Source: GCA-002282575 sp964646525
GTDB taxonomy: Bacteria > Pseudomonadota > Gammaproteobacteria > Thiomicrospirales > Thiomicrospiraceae
Length of the DNA stretch: 16,041 nucleotides
Assembly (NCBI GenBank): GCA_964646525.1
Contig: CAZYER010000036.1
Span: forward strand, 1-16,041
Direction of reading: 5' to 3'
The notes beneath the pieces were generated by a model. That model had not been told where the DNA came from and made no database searches. It saw only the letters and a list, made by a program, of their open reading frames with translations. Of this stretch, positions 7,282 to 15,701 are shown piece by piece; within the stretch, counting starts at the first letter, position 1; each line of letters opens with the position of its first letter. Made by a program: the position numbers and the translations under genes.

Positions 7282-8175
7282 ATGCCGTCGGTTAAACTGC
7301 CGAGTGCGCGTGCGTTGCAATTGTTGCATGAGCGCAAATTATTACCCGTATTTCCTGGTGTATTAACGCGTCTTGATGAGGTGATTAATGACCCTTGTTC
7401 GAGGGGTGAGGATGTGGCAGCAGTACTCGCAGCTGATGTGTTGCTCGCCTCGCGCGTCATGCGAGCAGCGAGCGGTGTCCGTTATGGACCAAAGTCGCCG
7501 AGCTCCTTGGTGGAAGCCGTGGCGCGTTTAGGTGTGGTAGAGGTTCGAGCCATTGCACTTGCTGTAGCCTTTAGTGCAAGTTTTGCCCGTCCAGCCAATA
7601 TTTCATTAACCGTATTTTGGCAACACGCCTTTGTTGCCGCTGTCGCAACAAGAGCCATTACTCAGTGGCTGAGTGTCCATCGCCAACTCAGTGTGTGTGA
7701 TACGGTGACTGCTTTCTTGCTGGGTTTGTCGCATGATATGGGCATGTTATTGTTGGATCTGCTTGAGCCAGATCAATACGCACAGGTGTTGCAAGCGGTC
7801 CACCATGGAGAAGATCAGCTGTTAGCAGAGCAAAAGTTCGTGGGTACAACTCATGCGGTCATGAGTGCCGCTTTGCTACATCACTGGCACTTTAGTGATC
7901 AAATGTCGATGGCTTTGGCCAGTCATCATTATCCAGTTCGCTTACAGCCTGCGGTGCAGCCTTGGGCGGATGTGGTGTTGTTGGGTGAGGCAATGGCGGT
8001 ATCGCTAGGTTATGTTAATGGTGCTTATACGAACATTTCTGATATGATGCAGGAAGTGGTTGAGCAGCGACGAGCAGCGATGCAGCTAGATGATGACGTT
8101 TGGCATGAAATCGGCTTAATGGTTTCACACCAATTAGAAGAGGAAGGCTGGCTAGAGCTGGCAAATGGAATCTAA
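7282..8175 (+). CDS. HDOD domain-containing signalling protein (first of a tandem pair)
   Basis: This 297-aa soluble protein is one HDOD domain from about residue 13 onward. HDOD is a degenerate HD-phosphohydrolase fold found in bacterial signalling and motility regulators. The typical opening LPVFPGVLTRLDEV, the segment LASRVMRAASGVRYG, and LVEAVARLGVVEVRAIAL mark the family. Potential HD-type residues are retained: H115 in FWQHAF, H151-D152 in LSHDMG, H191, and H215-H216 in ASHHYP. Whether they bind metal is unknown. No GGDEF, EAL, receiver or membrane segment is attached. The start follows AAGGAA at good spacing. A paralogue of nearly equal length follows 6 bp later, aligning without gaps over the first ~150 residues, so the pair arose by duplication and is co-transcribed. 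Confidence 0.9.
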   Translation: MPSVKLPSARALQLLHERKLLPVFPGVLTRLDEVINDPCSRGEDVAAVLAADVLLASRVMRAASGVRYGPKSPSSLVEAVARLGVVEVRAIALAVAFSASFARPANISLTVFWQHAFVAAVATRAITQWLSVHRQLSVCDTVTAFLLGLSHDMGMLLLDLLEPDQYAQVLQAVHHGEDQLLAEQKFVGTTHAVMSAALLHHWHFSDQMSMALASHHYPVRLQPAVQPWADVVLLGEAMAVSLGYVNGAYTNISDMMQEVVEQRRAAMQLDDDVWHEIGLMVSHQLEEEGWLELANGI

Positions 8176-8181
8176 ATAAAC

Positions 8182-9087
8182 ATGAATACACAGCCAAAAT
8201 ATACAGCAAAAACCTTAAATGATTGGTTGGAAAGGCATAAAAGTTTGCCGAACTTTCCTTCTGTGCTGACTGAATTAGATGCGGTATTGGCATCGGATGC
8301 GGTGACGGTTGAGGCCGTTGTCGCGGTATTGCAAGTCGATGTCAGTGTTGTAGCCCGCATTATGAAAACGGTTAATTCAGCGCGTTATGTGATGCATGAA
8401 CCGGCACAGACCTTAACCGATGCCGTTTCACGGCTTGGCTTTTCGGCAACTCGCATGGTAGCGATTGCAGCGGCTTTTATGAGTTTGATGGATTCGCCAA
8501 AGAGTTTTTCGCTACGAGACTTTTGGCGTTCTGCGTTTGTATCTGCTGTTGCCTGCCGAGAAGTGGTTGGTATGGCGCGTTTAAATCATGAAAATTTTGA
8601 TCCCTCATCGGCATTTACACTGGGTGTCGCTAGCGACTTAGGCGTTTTTTTACTGGATGCTTGTTGTGCCGATGACTATGCAGCGATTGTAACTAAAATG
8701 CAGTCTAATCCATTGGCGCTGGTCAAAATGGAGCAACAAGTGTTGGGTGTGGATCATGCCATTGCCAGTGCAATTCTATTGCGTTCTTGGCGTTTTCCAG
8801 AAAGCTGGGTAATGGGTGTGGCAGGACATTACTTCCCAGCGCGCTTGCCTAAGGCGCAACAACCTTGGGCAGATGCGTTATTGATTGCGGAAAGTGTGAG
8901 CTATTATTTGGGCTATGGTCATGGTGTTTGTCCTTCGAGTCCACCGGGCGTATTGCTTGAGTTAACCAACTTGCGTTTGTCCTGTTTGGGGCTTAGTGAA
9001 CAAGATTTTACGCATCTAGCAAGTCGAGTTGCTTTGTTGGTCGAGCAAGAAGGTTGGATGGCGTTGGCTGATGAGGTGTCGAACTAA
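8182..9087 (+). CDS. HDOD domain-containing signalling protein (second of a tandem pair)
   Basis: This 301-aa protein is a paralogue of the preceding gene, sharing LP-FPSVLTELDAVL, VVARIMKTVNSARYV, LTDAVSRLGFSATRMVAIA and the PWADALLIAE stretch. It differs at the HD-like positions: where the first copy has H115 and H151-D152, this one has S115 and S151-D152 (ASDLG). It therefore looks more degenerate and more likely a non-catalytic binding or scaffold domain. Only H192 and H216 match the downstream histidines. It starts 6 bp after its neighbour with a weak ribosome site, so translation may depend on the upstream gene. The 3' end converges on ppx over a hairpin. The family is linked to chemotaxis and second-messenger responses, but no target is visible here. 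Confidence 0.9.
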   Translation: MNTQPKYTAKTLNDWLERHKSLPNFPSVLTELDAVLASDAVTVEAVVAVLQVDVSVVARIMKTVNSARYVMHEPAQTLTDAVSRLGFSATRMVAIAAAFMSLMDSPKSFSLRDFWRSAFVSAVACREVVGMARLNHENFDPSSAFTLGVASDLGVFLLDACCADDYAAIVTKMQSNPLALVKMEQQVLGVDHAIASAILLRSWRFPESWVMGVAGHYFPARLPKAQQPWADALLIAESVSYYLGYGHGVCPSSPPGVLLELTNLRLSCLGLSEQDFTHLASRVALLVEQEGWMALADEVSN

Positions 9088-9096
9088 GCTTGGGGC

Positions 9097-9133
9097 ATCT
9101 CTAAAACCCCAACTTCGTGGAATTTTTAGAGGT
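9097..9133. terminator. probable bidirectional terminator between HDOD pair and ppx
   Basis: CTCTAAAA (9099-9106) pairs perfectly with TTTTAGAG (9124-9131). Inside, CCA and TGG close a small ACTTCG loop. The inner stem is followed by a T-run on plus (TTTTT) and TTTT on minus. It lies in the 59-bp gap of two convergent genes, where a two-way terminator is expected. Confidence 0.45.
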
Positions 9134-9146
9134 CATGCTTGGTCTT

Positions 9147-10652
9147 TTAGCCTTCGATCAGCTTTAAAGAAAACCCCGCGCCCTCGAGTCGTTTGGCTTC
9201 AATTTCTAGGTCGAGTTGTGTCAGTGGATTTTGTGCTAACCAGCCCGAGGGAAAGCAGAGCGCTAGTTGGTTTTCTTTAATCAGTTTTAGATTAACGCGC
9301 ATCGTCTGGTCTTCTCGTCCACGATGTAAACGCGTGGCGAGTCGCAATAACACCAGTACTTTGGGTAGTACAGCCAAACAATCTTCGGGTAAAGAGAGTA
9401 GGTCTTTGGCGCTCATCTTGGAGCGGTGATGTAATACCAGCCAAGCGAGTAGTCGTTGTTCTTCCTGATTGAAGCCTGCTAAGTCAGCATTTTCTAGAAT
9501 ATAAGCACTGTGATGACGGTATTTGCGATTGGAAATAAAATGCCCTACTTCGTGTGTCAAGGCGGCCCATATCAGCAGCGATTTGAGCGGCAAAATAGCG
9601 TGTTGTAGCCGCCAATCTGTTTTGACTTGTTCAAAAAAACTGCTCGCACAGTGAGCGACACGTTCTGCCTGCGCTTGGTCGATGCGACTGGAGGTGAGTA
9701 AAGCGCGAATACTGGTTTCACGTACATCCTGTGTGTGGTGTACTCGTCCCAGCATGTCTAAAATCAGACCTTCGCGCAGTGCGCCTGGGGATACCTGCAT
9801 TTGCTCAATGCCGAGCAGTTGGAAAGCGGCCATCAGCACGGCTAAACCACCACCAATGACGGGTTTACGATTATCGGATAGTCCTTCGATTTTGACTTTA
9901 TCCAGCGAACCGCCAGCAAGCAGAGCATCGCGTAGCTTTTCCATGCCAGCGAGCGTAATGCCATCATTAGACCAGCCGTTGGCGATGAGCGTTTCGTGAA
10001 TGGCTTTAATGCTGCCACTAGCACCAATGGCTTTATCCCAACCCAAACGTCGTAGTTTAGGTACATGCGGTCGCAACACTAACTGACACGCGTTGAGTGC
10101 GTCACGAAAATCGCTGGCACTGATTTGATCAATCAAGTTGAATTGTTGACTGATGGAAACACACCCCATTTCGGTGCTGGTCATCGAGCGTGGATCGAAG
10201 TGGGTGCCGATAATAAATTCAGTACTGCCGCCACCAATATCCATAACCAGACGTTGCTGGTCGTCATTGACTAAAAAGTGCGACACACCTAAGTAAATAA
10301 GTCGTGCTTCTTCATGACCAGGAATAATGTCGATTTGTGCGCCCAGAGCGGTCTCTGCCAGTGCGAGAAAGTCGCCTGTATTACTGGCAAGGCGGAGCGT
10401 ATTGGTGCCGACAGCACGAATATTTTCACTAGGGATCCCTCGCAGGCGTTGACCGAAGCGGGTGAGGCAGGCAATAGCCCGTTCTTGTGCTGCCTGGTCG
10501 AGCTGGCCGTCAGCACCTAATCCCATGCGTAAGCGCACAGTTTCCTTGTGACGGTCTAACAGTTGTAGTTGACCATCCACTTCGCGAGCGATGATCATGT
10601 GGAAGCTGTTAGAGCCTAGGTCAATGGCAGCGAAGGTATCGGGTGTATTCAT
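9147..10652 (-). CDS. ppx: exopolyphosphatase (Ppx/GppA family)
   Basis: Ppx removes terminal phosphates from polyphosphate; related GppA hydrolyses pppGpp. The 501-aa length fits Ppx. Domain I carries the ASKHA phosphate motifs AIDLGSNSFHMII (about residues 9-21) and DIGGGSTEFI, with GHEEARLIYLG between them holding the catalytic glutamate. A GASGS motif follows, and the C-terminal HD-like part contains THEVGH and AYILENADLAGF. No key residue is missing. It is 47 bp downstream of ppk1 on the same strand, which supports the exopolyphosphatase over the GppA assignment and the classic ppk-ppx operon. Its 3' end faces the HDOD pair across a hairpin. Confidence 0.94.
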   Translation of the reverse strand: MNTPDTFAAIDLGSNSFHMIIAREVDGQLQLLDRHKETVRLRMGLGADGQLDQAAQERAIACLTRFGQRLRGIPSENIRAVGTNTLRLASNTGDFLALAETALGAQIDIIPGHEEARLIYLGVSHFLVNDDQQRLVMDIGGGSTEFIIGTHFDPRSMTSTEMGCVSISQQFNLIDQISASDFRDALNACQLVLRPHVPKLRRLGWDKAIGASGSIKAIHETLIANGWSNDGITLAGMEKLRDALLAGGSLDKVKIEGLSDNRKPVIGGGLAVLMAAFQLLGIEQMQVSPGALREGLILDMLGRVHHTQDVRETSIRALLTSSRIDQAQAERVAHCASSFFEQVKTDWRLQHAILPLKSLLIWAALTHEVGHFISNRKYRHHSAYILENADLAGFNQEEQRLLAWLVLHHRSKMSAKDLLSLPEDCLAVLPKVLVLLRLATRLHRGREDQTMRVNLKLIKENQLALCFPSGWLAQNPLTQLDLEIEAKRLEGAGFSLKLIEG

Positions 10653-10699
10653 AGCGTTTGGACGGTCATAACAATCATCCGCCTATTTTACGCGATTCA

Positions 10700-12799
10700 T
10701 TAGCCCTTGTGATATTTTTCTGCTAACACCTGTTGCGCACTGAAGGCGTCGCCATCGCTGTTACGCTGATGGTAGTCGCCATTGGCATCTAGTTGCCAGC
10801 CTGTGGTGTCTTTAAGGTAATTATTCAGGCCTTCCTCATAAATGCGTGCAAATAGTGCTGGGTCGCGTATGGGGAAACAGGTTTCAACGCGAGAAAGCAG
10901 GTTACGACTCATCCAGTCGGCACTCGCCAGCCACAACTGTGGTTGGTCATCATTTTGGAAGTAAAAAATGCGATGATGCTCTAAAAAGCGACCGAGTACC
11001 GAAGTCACGCGAATGTTATCGGACAACCCTGACACACAAGGACGCAAACTACACATGCCACGTACAATTAAATCGATTTGTACGCCATCTTGGCTAGCAG
11101 CATAGAGTCCTTCAATGATTTCACGCTGTTGTAACCCGTTCATTTTGGCAATGATACGAGCGGGTTTACCCGCTTGTGCGTTGGCCGCTTCGCGTGCAAT
11201 TGCTGCTTTCAGGTTGTTATGTAATGAGTGCGGAGCTTGCCACAAGGCCTCTAGCTCAGTTTCGCTGGCAAAGCTGGTCAGTTGTTGGAAAATGCGATTC
11301 ACATCACGACCAATATCGGCTGCCGAGGTGAGCAGACCGAAGTCGGTGTACACGCGCGCGGTGCCAGCATGATAGTTACCTGTGCCTAAGTGAGTATAGT
11401 AGTGCAATCCCGTCGCTTCTTTACGCAATACTGATATCATCTTGGCATGGGTTTTATAACCCACCACACCATAAACGACGTGAGCGCCGGCTTCCTGTAA
11501 GCGCGTGGCTTGTTGAATGTTGTTGTCTTCATCGAACCGGGCGCGTAGCTCAATCACTGCCGTCACTTCTTTGCCACGTTTGGCGGCTTGTTCCAGTGCT
11601 TCAACAATCGCCGAGTTGGTGCCAGTACGGTACAGCGTCATGCGAATGGCCAATACTTGGTCATCGGCAGCGGCTTGGCGAATAAAATGAATAACGGGAG
11701 CAAAAGACTCAAAGGGATGGTGCAGCAGTATGTCTTGTGTTTTCAAAATATCGAAAAAGTGACCCTTTTGACCATCCAACTGGGTATCTTCGAGTAGGCT
11801 GGGTGTTGAAGGTGTATAAGGTGGGAAGAGTAGGTCGGCACGAGCGACCATATCGGGTACAGCAGACAGTCGGTGTAGATTTACCGGACCATTGACCTTG
11901 AACAGCGCATTTTCGGGCAAGCGGAAGCGTTGCAATAAATAGTGGGCGATTTCGTCAGGGCAGTTATCTGCGACTTCTAGTCGCACGGCATTGCCGTATT
12001 TGCGCGACGATAATTCTCCCTGCAACGCAGTGAGTAAGTCATCGACTTCTTCTTCATCAACAAATAAGTTAGAGTTGCGCGTGACGCGGAACTGAAAACA
12101 ACCTTTAATAGACATGCCAGGGAAAAGCTTGTGTACATTGGCATGGATTGCTGAGGAGAGGAAAATAAAGTCGTGTGCGCTGCCACTGACCGATTCGGGT
12201 AATTGAATAATCCGCGGCAAAGCACGAGGGACTTGTACCACCGCCAATTCGCCCATGCGACCGAAAGCATCTTTGCCTTCAAGTGACACAATGAAATTGA
12301 GTGACTTATTCAGTAAGCGCGGAAAAGGATGTGCTGGGTCTAAGCCCAATGGGGTAAGTAGCGGTTGTAGTTCGGCAGCAAAAAAGTCGGCTACCCAAGC
12401 CCGGATTTCAGCTGTCCAGCGATCACGACGCAGGAAGCGAACGCCTGCTTGTTCCAGCTCTGGTAGAATAACTTTCTGTAGGGCTTGATATTGTGCGTCG
12501 ACCAATTGATGGGCACTGGCATTAACCAGTTCAATCGCATCTTTCGGGCGCATACCGTCGGGCTTGGTGCGTGCATCGGGATCTTTGGCTAATTCGACCA
12601 AACTGGCATAGCGAATTTCAAAAAACTCATCTAAATTGCTGGAAGAAATACATAAATAGCGTAGGCGTTCTAATAACGGGTAGTTCGGATTGAGTGCCAT
12701 ATTGAGCACGCGACGATTAAAGGCCAGTACCGAGGTTTCACGGTTAATGAAGGGGTTATAAGTGGTATCGGTAGCCAGTGTGTTGGTGCTAATCGTCAT
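10700..12799 (-). CDS. ppk1: polyphosphate kinase 1
   Basis: Ppk1 reversibly transfers the gamma-phosphate of ATP to build inorganic polyphosphate. The 699-aa protein matches the family length. In order: N-terminal helical domain (NRETSVLAFNRRVL at about 19-32, SSSNLDEFFEIR at 52-63), the middle domain, then two phospholipase-D-like catalytic domains. The autophosphorylated histidine is H451 in KTHAKM, with IELRARFDEDNN and HLGTGNYH around it; the second conserved histidine is H608 in LEHHR, followed by ADWMSRN. The ATG at 12799 follows GGGAAA. The gene leads ppx and is divergent from phnN. A TTGTCAT on minus at 12861-12855 resembles half a Pho box and may hint at phosphate control, but the second half-site is not convincing. 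Confidence 0.96.
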   Translation of the reverse strand: MTISTNTLATDTTYNPFINRETSVLAFNRRVLNMALNPNYPLLERLRYLCISSSNLDEFFEIRYASLVELAKDPDARTKPDGMRPKDAIELVNASAHQLVDAQYQALQKVILPELEQAGVRFLRRDRWTAEIRAWVADFFAAELQPLLTPLGLDPAHPFPRLLNKSLNFIVSLEGKDAFGRMGELAVVQVPRALPRIIQLPESVSGSAHDFIFLSSAIHANVHKLFPGMSIKGCFQFRVTRNSNLFVDEEEVDDLLTALQGELSSRKYGNAVRLEVADNCPDEIAHYLLQRFRLPENALFKVNGPVNLHRLSAVPDMVARADLLFPPYTPSTPSLLEDTQLDGQKGHFFDILKTQDILLHHPFESFAPVIHFIRQAAADDQVLAIRMTLYRTGTNSAIVEALEQAAKRGKEVTAVIELRARFDEDNNIQQATRLQEAGAHVVYGVVGYKTHAKMISVLRKEATGLHYYTHLGTGNYHAGTARVYTDFGLLTSAADIGRDVNRIFQQLTSFASETELEALWQAPHSLHNNLKAAIAREAANAQAGKPARIIAKMNGLQQREIIEGLYAASQDGVQIDLIVRGMCSLRPCVSGLSDNIRVTSVLGRFLEHHRIFYFQNDDQPQLWLASADWMSRNLLSRVETCFPIRDPALFARIYEEGLNNYLKDTTGWQLDANGDYHQRNSDGDAFSAQQVLAEKYHKG

Positions 12800-12854
12800 G
12801 GTGTTTTCCCGTCATCAGAGCATAAAATTTCAGCCTCTATTGTCGCACGATTTA

Positions 12855-12861
12855 ATGACAA
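12855..12861 (-). promoter_or_regulatory. Pho-box-like half site upstream of ppk1
   Basis: TTGTCAT on the minus strand matches the Pho half-site CTGTCAT at six of seven bases and is followed by TAAA, as in Pho boxes. The expected second half-site is poor, so this is only a hint of PhoB control. Confidence 0.2.
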
Positions 12862-12920
12862 TTGGATGAAACTTGATTCTTCTCTGGGTGCATTATTCTG
12901 CAATAAATAGCATAAGTCAT

Positions 12921-12926
12921 TATAAT
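12921..12926 (+). promoter_or_regulatory. candidate -10 box for the phnN operon
   Basis: A perfect TATAAT lies 30 bp before the preferred phnN start at 12957. The best -35 candidate at 17-bp spacing (CTGCAA) is weak. If real, transcription starts near 12933, which rules out the longer phnN reading frame from 12873. Confidence 0.4.
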
Positions 12927-12956
12927 GGCACCATATTTATGCTAAAGCTAGTGTCT

Positions 12957-13544
12957 ATGAGTCAATTATTTTACGTGATCGGACCCTCTGGAGCCGGAAA
13001 AGATGCTCTAATGCAAGCGGCGCGTGTGGCCTTGGAGGGTCAGTCGGTGCTCTTCGCCCACCGCTATATCACGCGAAACAACAGCGATGCCTCAGAAAAC
13101 TTTGTTCAGCTTTCAGAGGCTGAGTTTAGCATGCGTCAACAGCTGGGTTTATTTTGGTTAACTTGGCAATCGCATCAATTGCATTATGCAATTGGCACCG
13201 AGGTACGTCACTGGTTGCAGTCGGGATTAACGGTCGTGGTGAATGGGTCGCGTCAAGCTTTGCCCGAAGTCACGCGTATTTGTGCACAAGATGGCGTGAT
13301 CTTGGTGCCCGTGTGGGTGCATTGTGAAACGAGTATTTTGGCGCAACGGCTGCGTGCGCGAGGTCGTGAAACGGAAGCGCAGATTCAAGAGCGTTTGGAG
13401 CGAGCCAAAGCCTTTGTGCCACCTGTAGACGCGCTAGTGATTGATAATTCGGGCGCTTTGACCGATTCGGTACAACAACTTCTCACTTACTTACAGGCCG
13501 ATTTAACAGATGATGTCAGGTGCGAGTCATTGCATGTCGATTGA
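12957..13544 (+). CDS. phnN: ribose 1,5-bisphosphate phosphokinase PhnN
   Basis: PhnN phosphorylates ribose 1,5-bisphosphate with ATP to give PRPP; it is usually the last kinase of the carbon-phosphorus lyase pathway. From the ATG at 12957 the protein has 195 residues. It is guanylate-kinase-like: Walker A GPSGAGKD at residues 9-16, HRYITR near 43, HYAIGTEV, VVVNGSR near 95 and a C-terminal arginine-rich lid RLRARGRE. The frame is open upstream to 12873, but those residues do not fit the family and cover a TATAAT. No other phn gene is in the window, so it probably works as a salvage route to PRPP here. PRPP also feeds pyrimidine synthesis. The next gene overlaps its end. Confidence 0.9.
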   Translation: MSQLFYVIGPSGAGKDALMQAARVALEGQSVLFAHRYITRNNSDASENFVQLSEAEFSMRQQLGLFWLTWQSHQLHYAIGTEVRHWLQSGLTVVVNGSRQALPEVTRICAQDGVILVPVWVHCETSILAQRLRARGRETEAQIQERLERAKAFVPPVDALVIDNSGALTDSVQQLLTYLQADLTDDVRCESLHVD

Positions 13545-14241
13545 GTTACTGGCGACCGCCTTGATGGTTGGTTTTCTTGGCGGCGTACATTGTGTCGGTA
13601 TGTGTGGTCCTTTAGCGGGTGCCTTTACCTTTTCGCTAGCACCGGAAATACAGTGTTCTTCACAGCGTGTGGCACTGATGCAAGTAGGCTATAACCTAGG
13701 GCGCTTAACCAGTTATATCATGCTGGGTGGGATTGCTGGTTTGGTGGGATTGCTGTTAATTGAAGCGGGTGAATTGCTGTCGATGCAGCGTTGGCTATTG
13801 GGCTTTGCTGGTGTGTGGATGGTCATTTTAGCCGCTTGGTTACTGGGCTGGTCGGCTTTGCCAGCAAAATTAGAAGGTTTAGGGGCGGGCTGGTGGTCGC
13901 GTTTATCGCAACGCTGGCGCGCCCGCTTTTTGCCTGTACAGCGTTGGTATCAGGCCTATTTAATGGGTGTGTTATGGGGTTGGATGCCGTGTGGCTTGGT
14001 TTATTCGACCCTTATTTTGGCGATGAGCGCTGGTTCTGTCTGGGCAGGTATGTCGGTGATGCTAGCATTTGGGCTGGGTACACTGCCCAACTTGTTGTTG
14101 GTTGGCGCCAGTGCTTTTTGGTTAATGCGATTTAAACGTAACCCTTGGTTAATTCGTGCCGCTGCGCTGGGTATGGTGATTTTTGGAGCCTGGACTTTGT
14201 GGCAAGCTGTGTTGGGTAAGGCTTGGCTGGGAGTTGTGTGA
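13534..14241 (+). CDS. SafE/TauE-like sulfite exporter family membrane protein
   Basis: This 235-residue integral membrane protein has about six predicted transmembrane helices. It belongs to the COG2836-type family with paired motifs GGVHCVGMCGP in helix 1 (cysteines 20 and 24) and GWMPCGLVYS in helix 4 (cysteine 153). The motifs resemble the membrane core of DsbD/CcdA-type thiol or metal-handling proteins. Members are called sulfite exporters or heavy-metal transporters and often sit beside cbb3 oxidase genes, but none is seen here, so the substrate is unknown. I chose the ATG at 13534 because MSIELLATAL fits related N-termini; it overlaps the phnN end by 11 bp. A start at 13510 is also in frame. 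The glucosaminidase gene follows after 1 bp. Confidence 0.85.
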   Translation: MSIELLATALMVGFLGGVHCVGMCGPLAGAFTFSLAPEIQCSSQRVALMQVGYNLGRLTSYIMLGGIAGLVGLLLIEAGELLSMQRWLLGFAGVWMVILAAWLLGWSALPAKLEGLGAGWWSRLSQRWRARFLPVQRWYQAYLMGVLWGWMPCGLVYSTLILAMSAGSVWAGMSVMLAFGLGTLPNLLLVGASAFWLMRFKRNPWLIRAAALGMVIFGAWTLWQAVLGKAWLGVV

Positions 14242-14242
14242 T

Positions 14243-15160
14243 ATGAAATCCTGTTGGTCTTGTTGGTTATCGGCATCGCCCTATTTGACGGTTGTGTTCG
14301 CGCTAACCGCTTGGTGGCTGTCTTGGCCCGCACCACCTCAACCCATCTCAGTTGCCAGCAATGAGCCAATTGCTCAAGAGACCTTAAGATTCGATGAAGC
14401 AGAAGCTGATGATGCTTCTGGGTTGCAAGTGACACTGATTCCCGCACCTAATTTTTCTGCTATTAGTTTGTCCGATGATCGTAAGCAGACTTTTATTGCT
14501 TGGTTATTGCCATTAATTGCCCAAGAAAATGCGCGTGTATTAGAGCTACGTCGTGAAGCTGTTCGTCTGTATGGGTTGTCGCAACAAAACCGCTTATCGT
14601 TGAAACAAAAAGAGTGGTTGGTTAGTCTAGCGACAGACTATGAAGTTGACTTGGGTGTTAAGGGCTTTGATCTTCCTTTTTGGCAAAACCTGTTGCATCG
14701 AGTGGATGCCATTCCGCCTTCATTGGTGCTGGCGCAAGCAGCAGTAGAGTCGGGTTGGGGTACGTCTCGCTTAGCTAAAGACGCGCACAACTTTTTCGGC
14801 ATTATGTGCTTCAAACCTGGTTGTGGTGTGCCTTTTGATGGCGGTCCTGGAGAGTTTCGACGTTTTGTTGGTGTGAATGATTCGATTGCTTTTTATATGC
14901 GGCTCATTAACACCAAGGGTGCTTATCGTGCGGCGAGAGCCGAGCGTATGCGCCATCGTTTGATTGGTGATGTGCCTTCGGGTTTGGCTTTGGCGAAGAC
15001 GCTACTCAGCTATTCTGAATTGGGCAGTCGCTATATTGATTTTCTGCTTAAAATCATGCGTGAGAATAAGCTCGATGAGTACGATGGTGCCGACTTACCC
15101 ATGAGCATTGAAGTGAATGAAGCGCCTGCACCGAGCGTGCAAAGTGAATCGGTTAAGTAG
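14243..15160 (+). CDS. Bax-like glucosaminidase domain protein (predicted peptidoglycan hydrolase)
   Basis: This protein is predicted to cleave the glycan strands of peptidoglycan. From the ATG at 14243, after GGGAG, it has 305 residues. An N-terminal hydrophobic stretch (about residues 12-28, ending WWLSWPAPP) should anchor or export it. A linker of ~70 residues follows, then the glucosaminidase domain with catalytic glutamate E169 in LAQAAVESGWGTSRLA, HNFFGIMCF and ARAERMRH. It most resembles E. coli Bax. An in-frame extension back to 14183 lies inside the upstream gene and is rejected. It is the last gene of the phnN operon and converges on the HTH regulator gene with 1 bp between the stops. 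The physiological link with phnN is unclear. Confidence 0.88.
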   Translation: MKSCWSCWLSASPYLTVVFALTAWWLSWPAPPQPISVASNEPIAQETLRFDEAEADDASGLQVTLIPAPNFSAISLSDDRKQTFIAWLLPLIAQENARVLELRREAVRLYGLSQQNRLSLKQKEWLVSLATDYEVDLGVKGFDLPFWQNLLHRVDAIPPSLVLAQAAVESGWGTSRLAKDAHNFFGIMCFKPGCGVPFDGGPGEFRRFVGVNDSIAFYMRLINTKGAYRAARAERMRHRLIGDVPSGLALAKTLLSYSELGSRYIDFLLKIMRENKLDEYDGADLPMSIEVNEAPAPSVQSESVK

Positions 15161-15161
15161 C

Positions 15162-15542
15162 TTACTTCCCACACGCTTTCATCAACTGTCCGAACAGCTT
15201 GCGCTTGTCGGGTGGTAGGGCTAAAAAAGCTTCGATGGCTTCACGTTCTTCGGGCGCGAGTTTGCTGTTCCATTGAGCTGGTCGTTCATTTACCGCCACC
15301 ACCAGCTTTTCACCAAAACGCAGCCAGTGCGCATCCACACCTAACCATTCCGCTAATACTTGTAATCGGTCTTGTGTGGGTATGACCTCGCCTTGCAACC
15401 ACCGACGCACTGCCTGAAACGAAACCGAACGCCCCCAATAACGCAAGTTAAACTCACGTTCTAATACGATAGGGCGTAGTTCATAACCCGCTGCCTGCAT
15501 CGACTGCTTTAGTCGTTCACTAAATCTTTGTGCTTCACTCAT
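15162..15542 (-). CDS. small helix-turn-helix transcriptional regulator
   Basis: This 126-residue cytoplasmic protein (from the ATG at 15542) has an N-terminal helix-turn-helix domain of the phage-repressor/XRE kind. The likely recognition region is GRSVSFQAVRRWLQGEVIP (about residues 37-55), followed by RLQVLAEWLGVDAHWLRFG. The C-terminal 45 residues are helical and charged (LAPEEREAIEAFLALPPDKRK) and may dimerise. An upstream in-frame ATG at 15584 adds 14 residues that look non-native. I do not know its target. It is a lone gene, convergent with the Bax-like gene and divergent from the broken PAS gene across 159 AT-rich bases in which it could self-regulate; I saw no clear operator there. 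Confidence 0.85.
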   Translation of the reverse strand: MSEAQRFSERLKQSMQAAGYELRPIVLEREFNLRYWGRSVSFQAVRRWLQGEVIPTQDRLQVLAEWLGVDAHWLRFGEKLVVAVNERPAQWNSKLAPEEREAIEAFLALPPDKRKLFGQLMKACGK

Positions 15543-15701
15543 GTAACAAGAAGTTAAAGCACTATTGAACCATACATTGAACAAGATTTATAAATTAAAC
15601 CTATTGTTTTGTTTGTTGTGTTTTACTAGAATGAACTATTGATAACCACGGATATTGAAGTTAAGTGTGTGGCAATAAGAATAGGGTGTCAGTAAAAAGT
15701 T

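Noticed and set aside
8064..8083. Short repeat GAGCAGCGA in the first HDOD gene
   Set aside because: Two imperfect 10-bp copies in coding sequence, consistent with chance codon use.
9147..10652. GppA rather than Ppx
   Set aside because: The family motifs are shared, but the ppk1 neighbour and ~500-residue length favour exopolyphosphatase; not fully excluded.
12873..12956. 28-residue N-terminal extension of phnN
   Set aside because: It covers a perfect TATAAT and does not match the family; the Walker A motif sits at the normal distance from the ATG at 12957.
14183..14242. 20-residue extension of the Bax-like protein
   Set aside because: It lies within the upstream membrane-protein gene; the ATG at 14243 follows GGGAG and gives a normal signal-anchor.
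15543..15701. Operator or promoter between the HTH and PAS genes
   Set aside because: The region is AT-rich with scattered TTGTTT and short palindromes, but no spaced -35/-10 pair or clear inverted repeat stands out.
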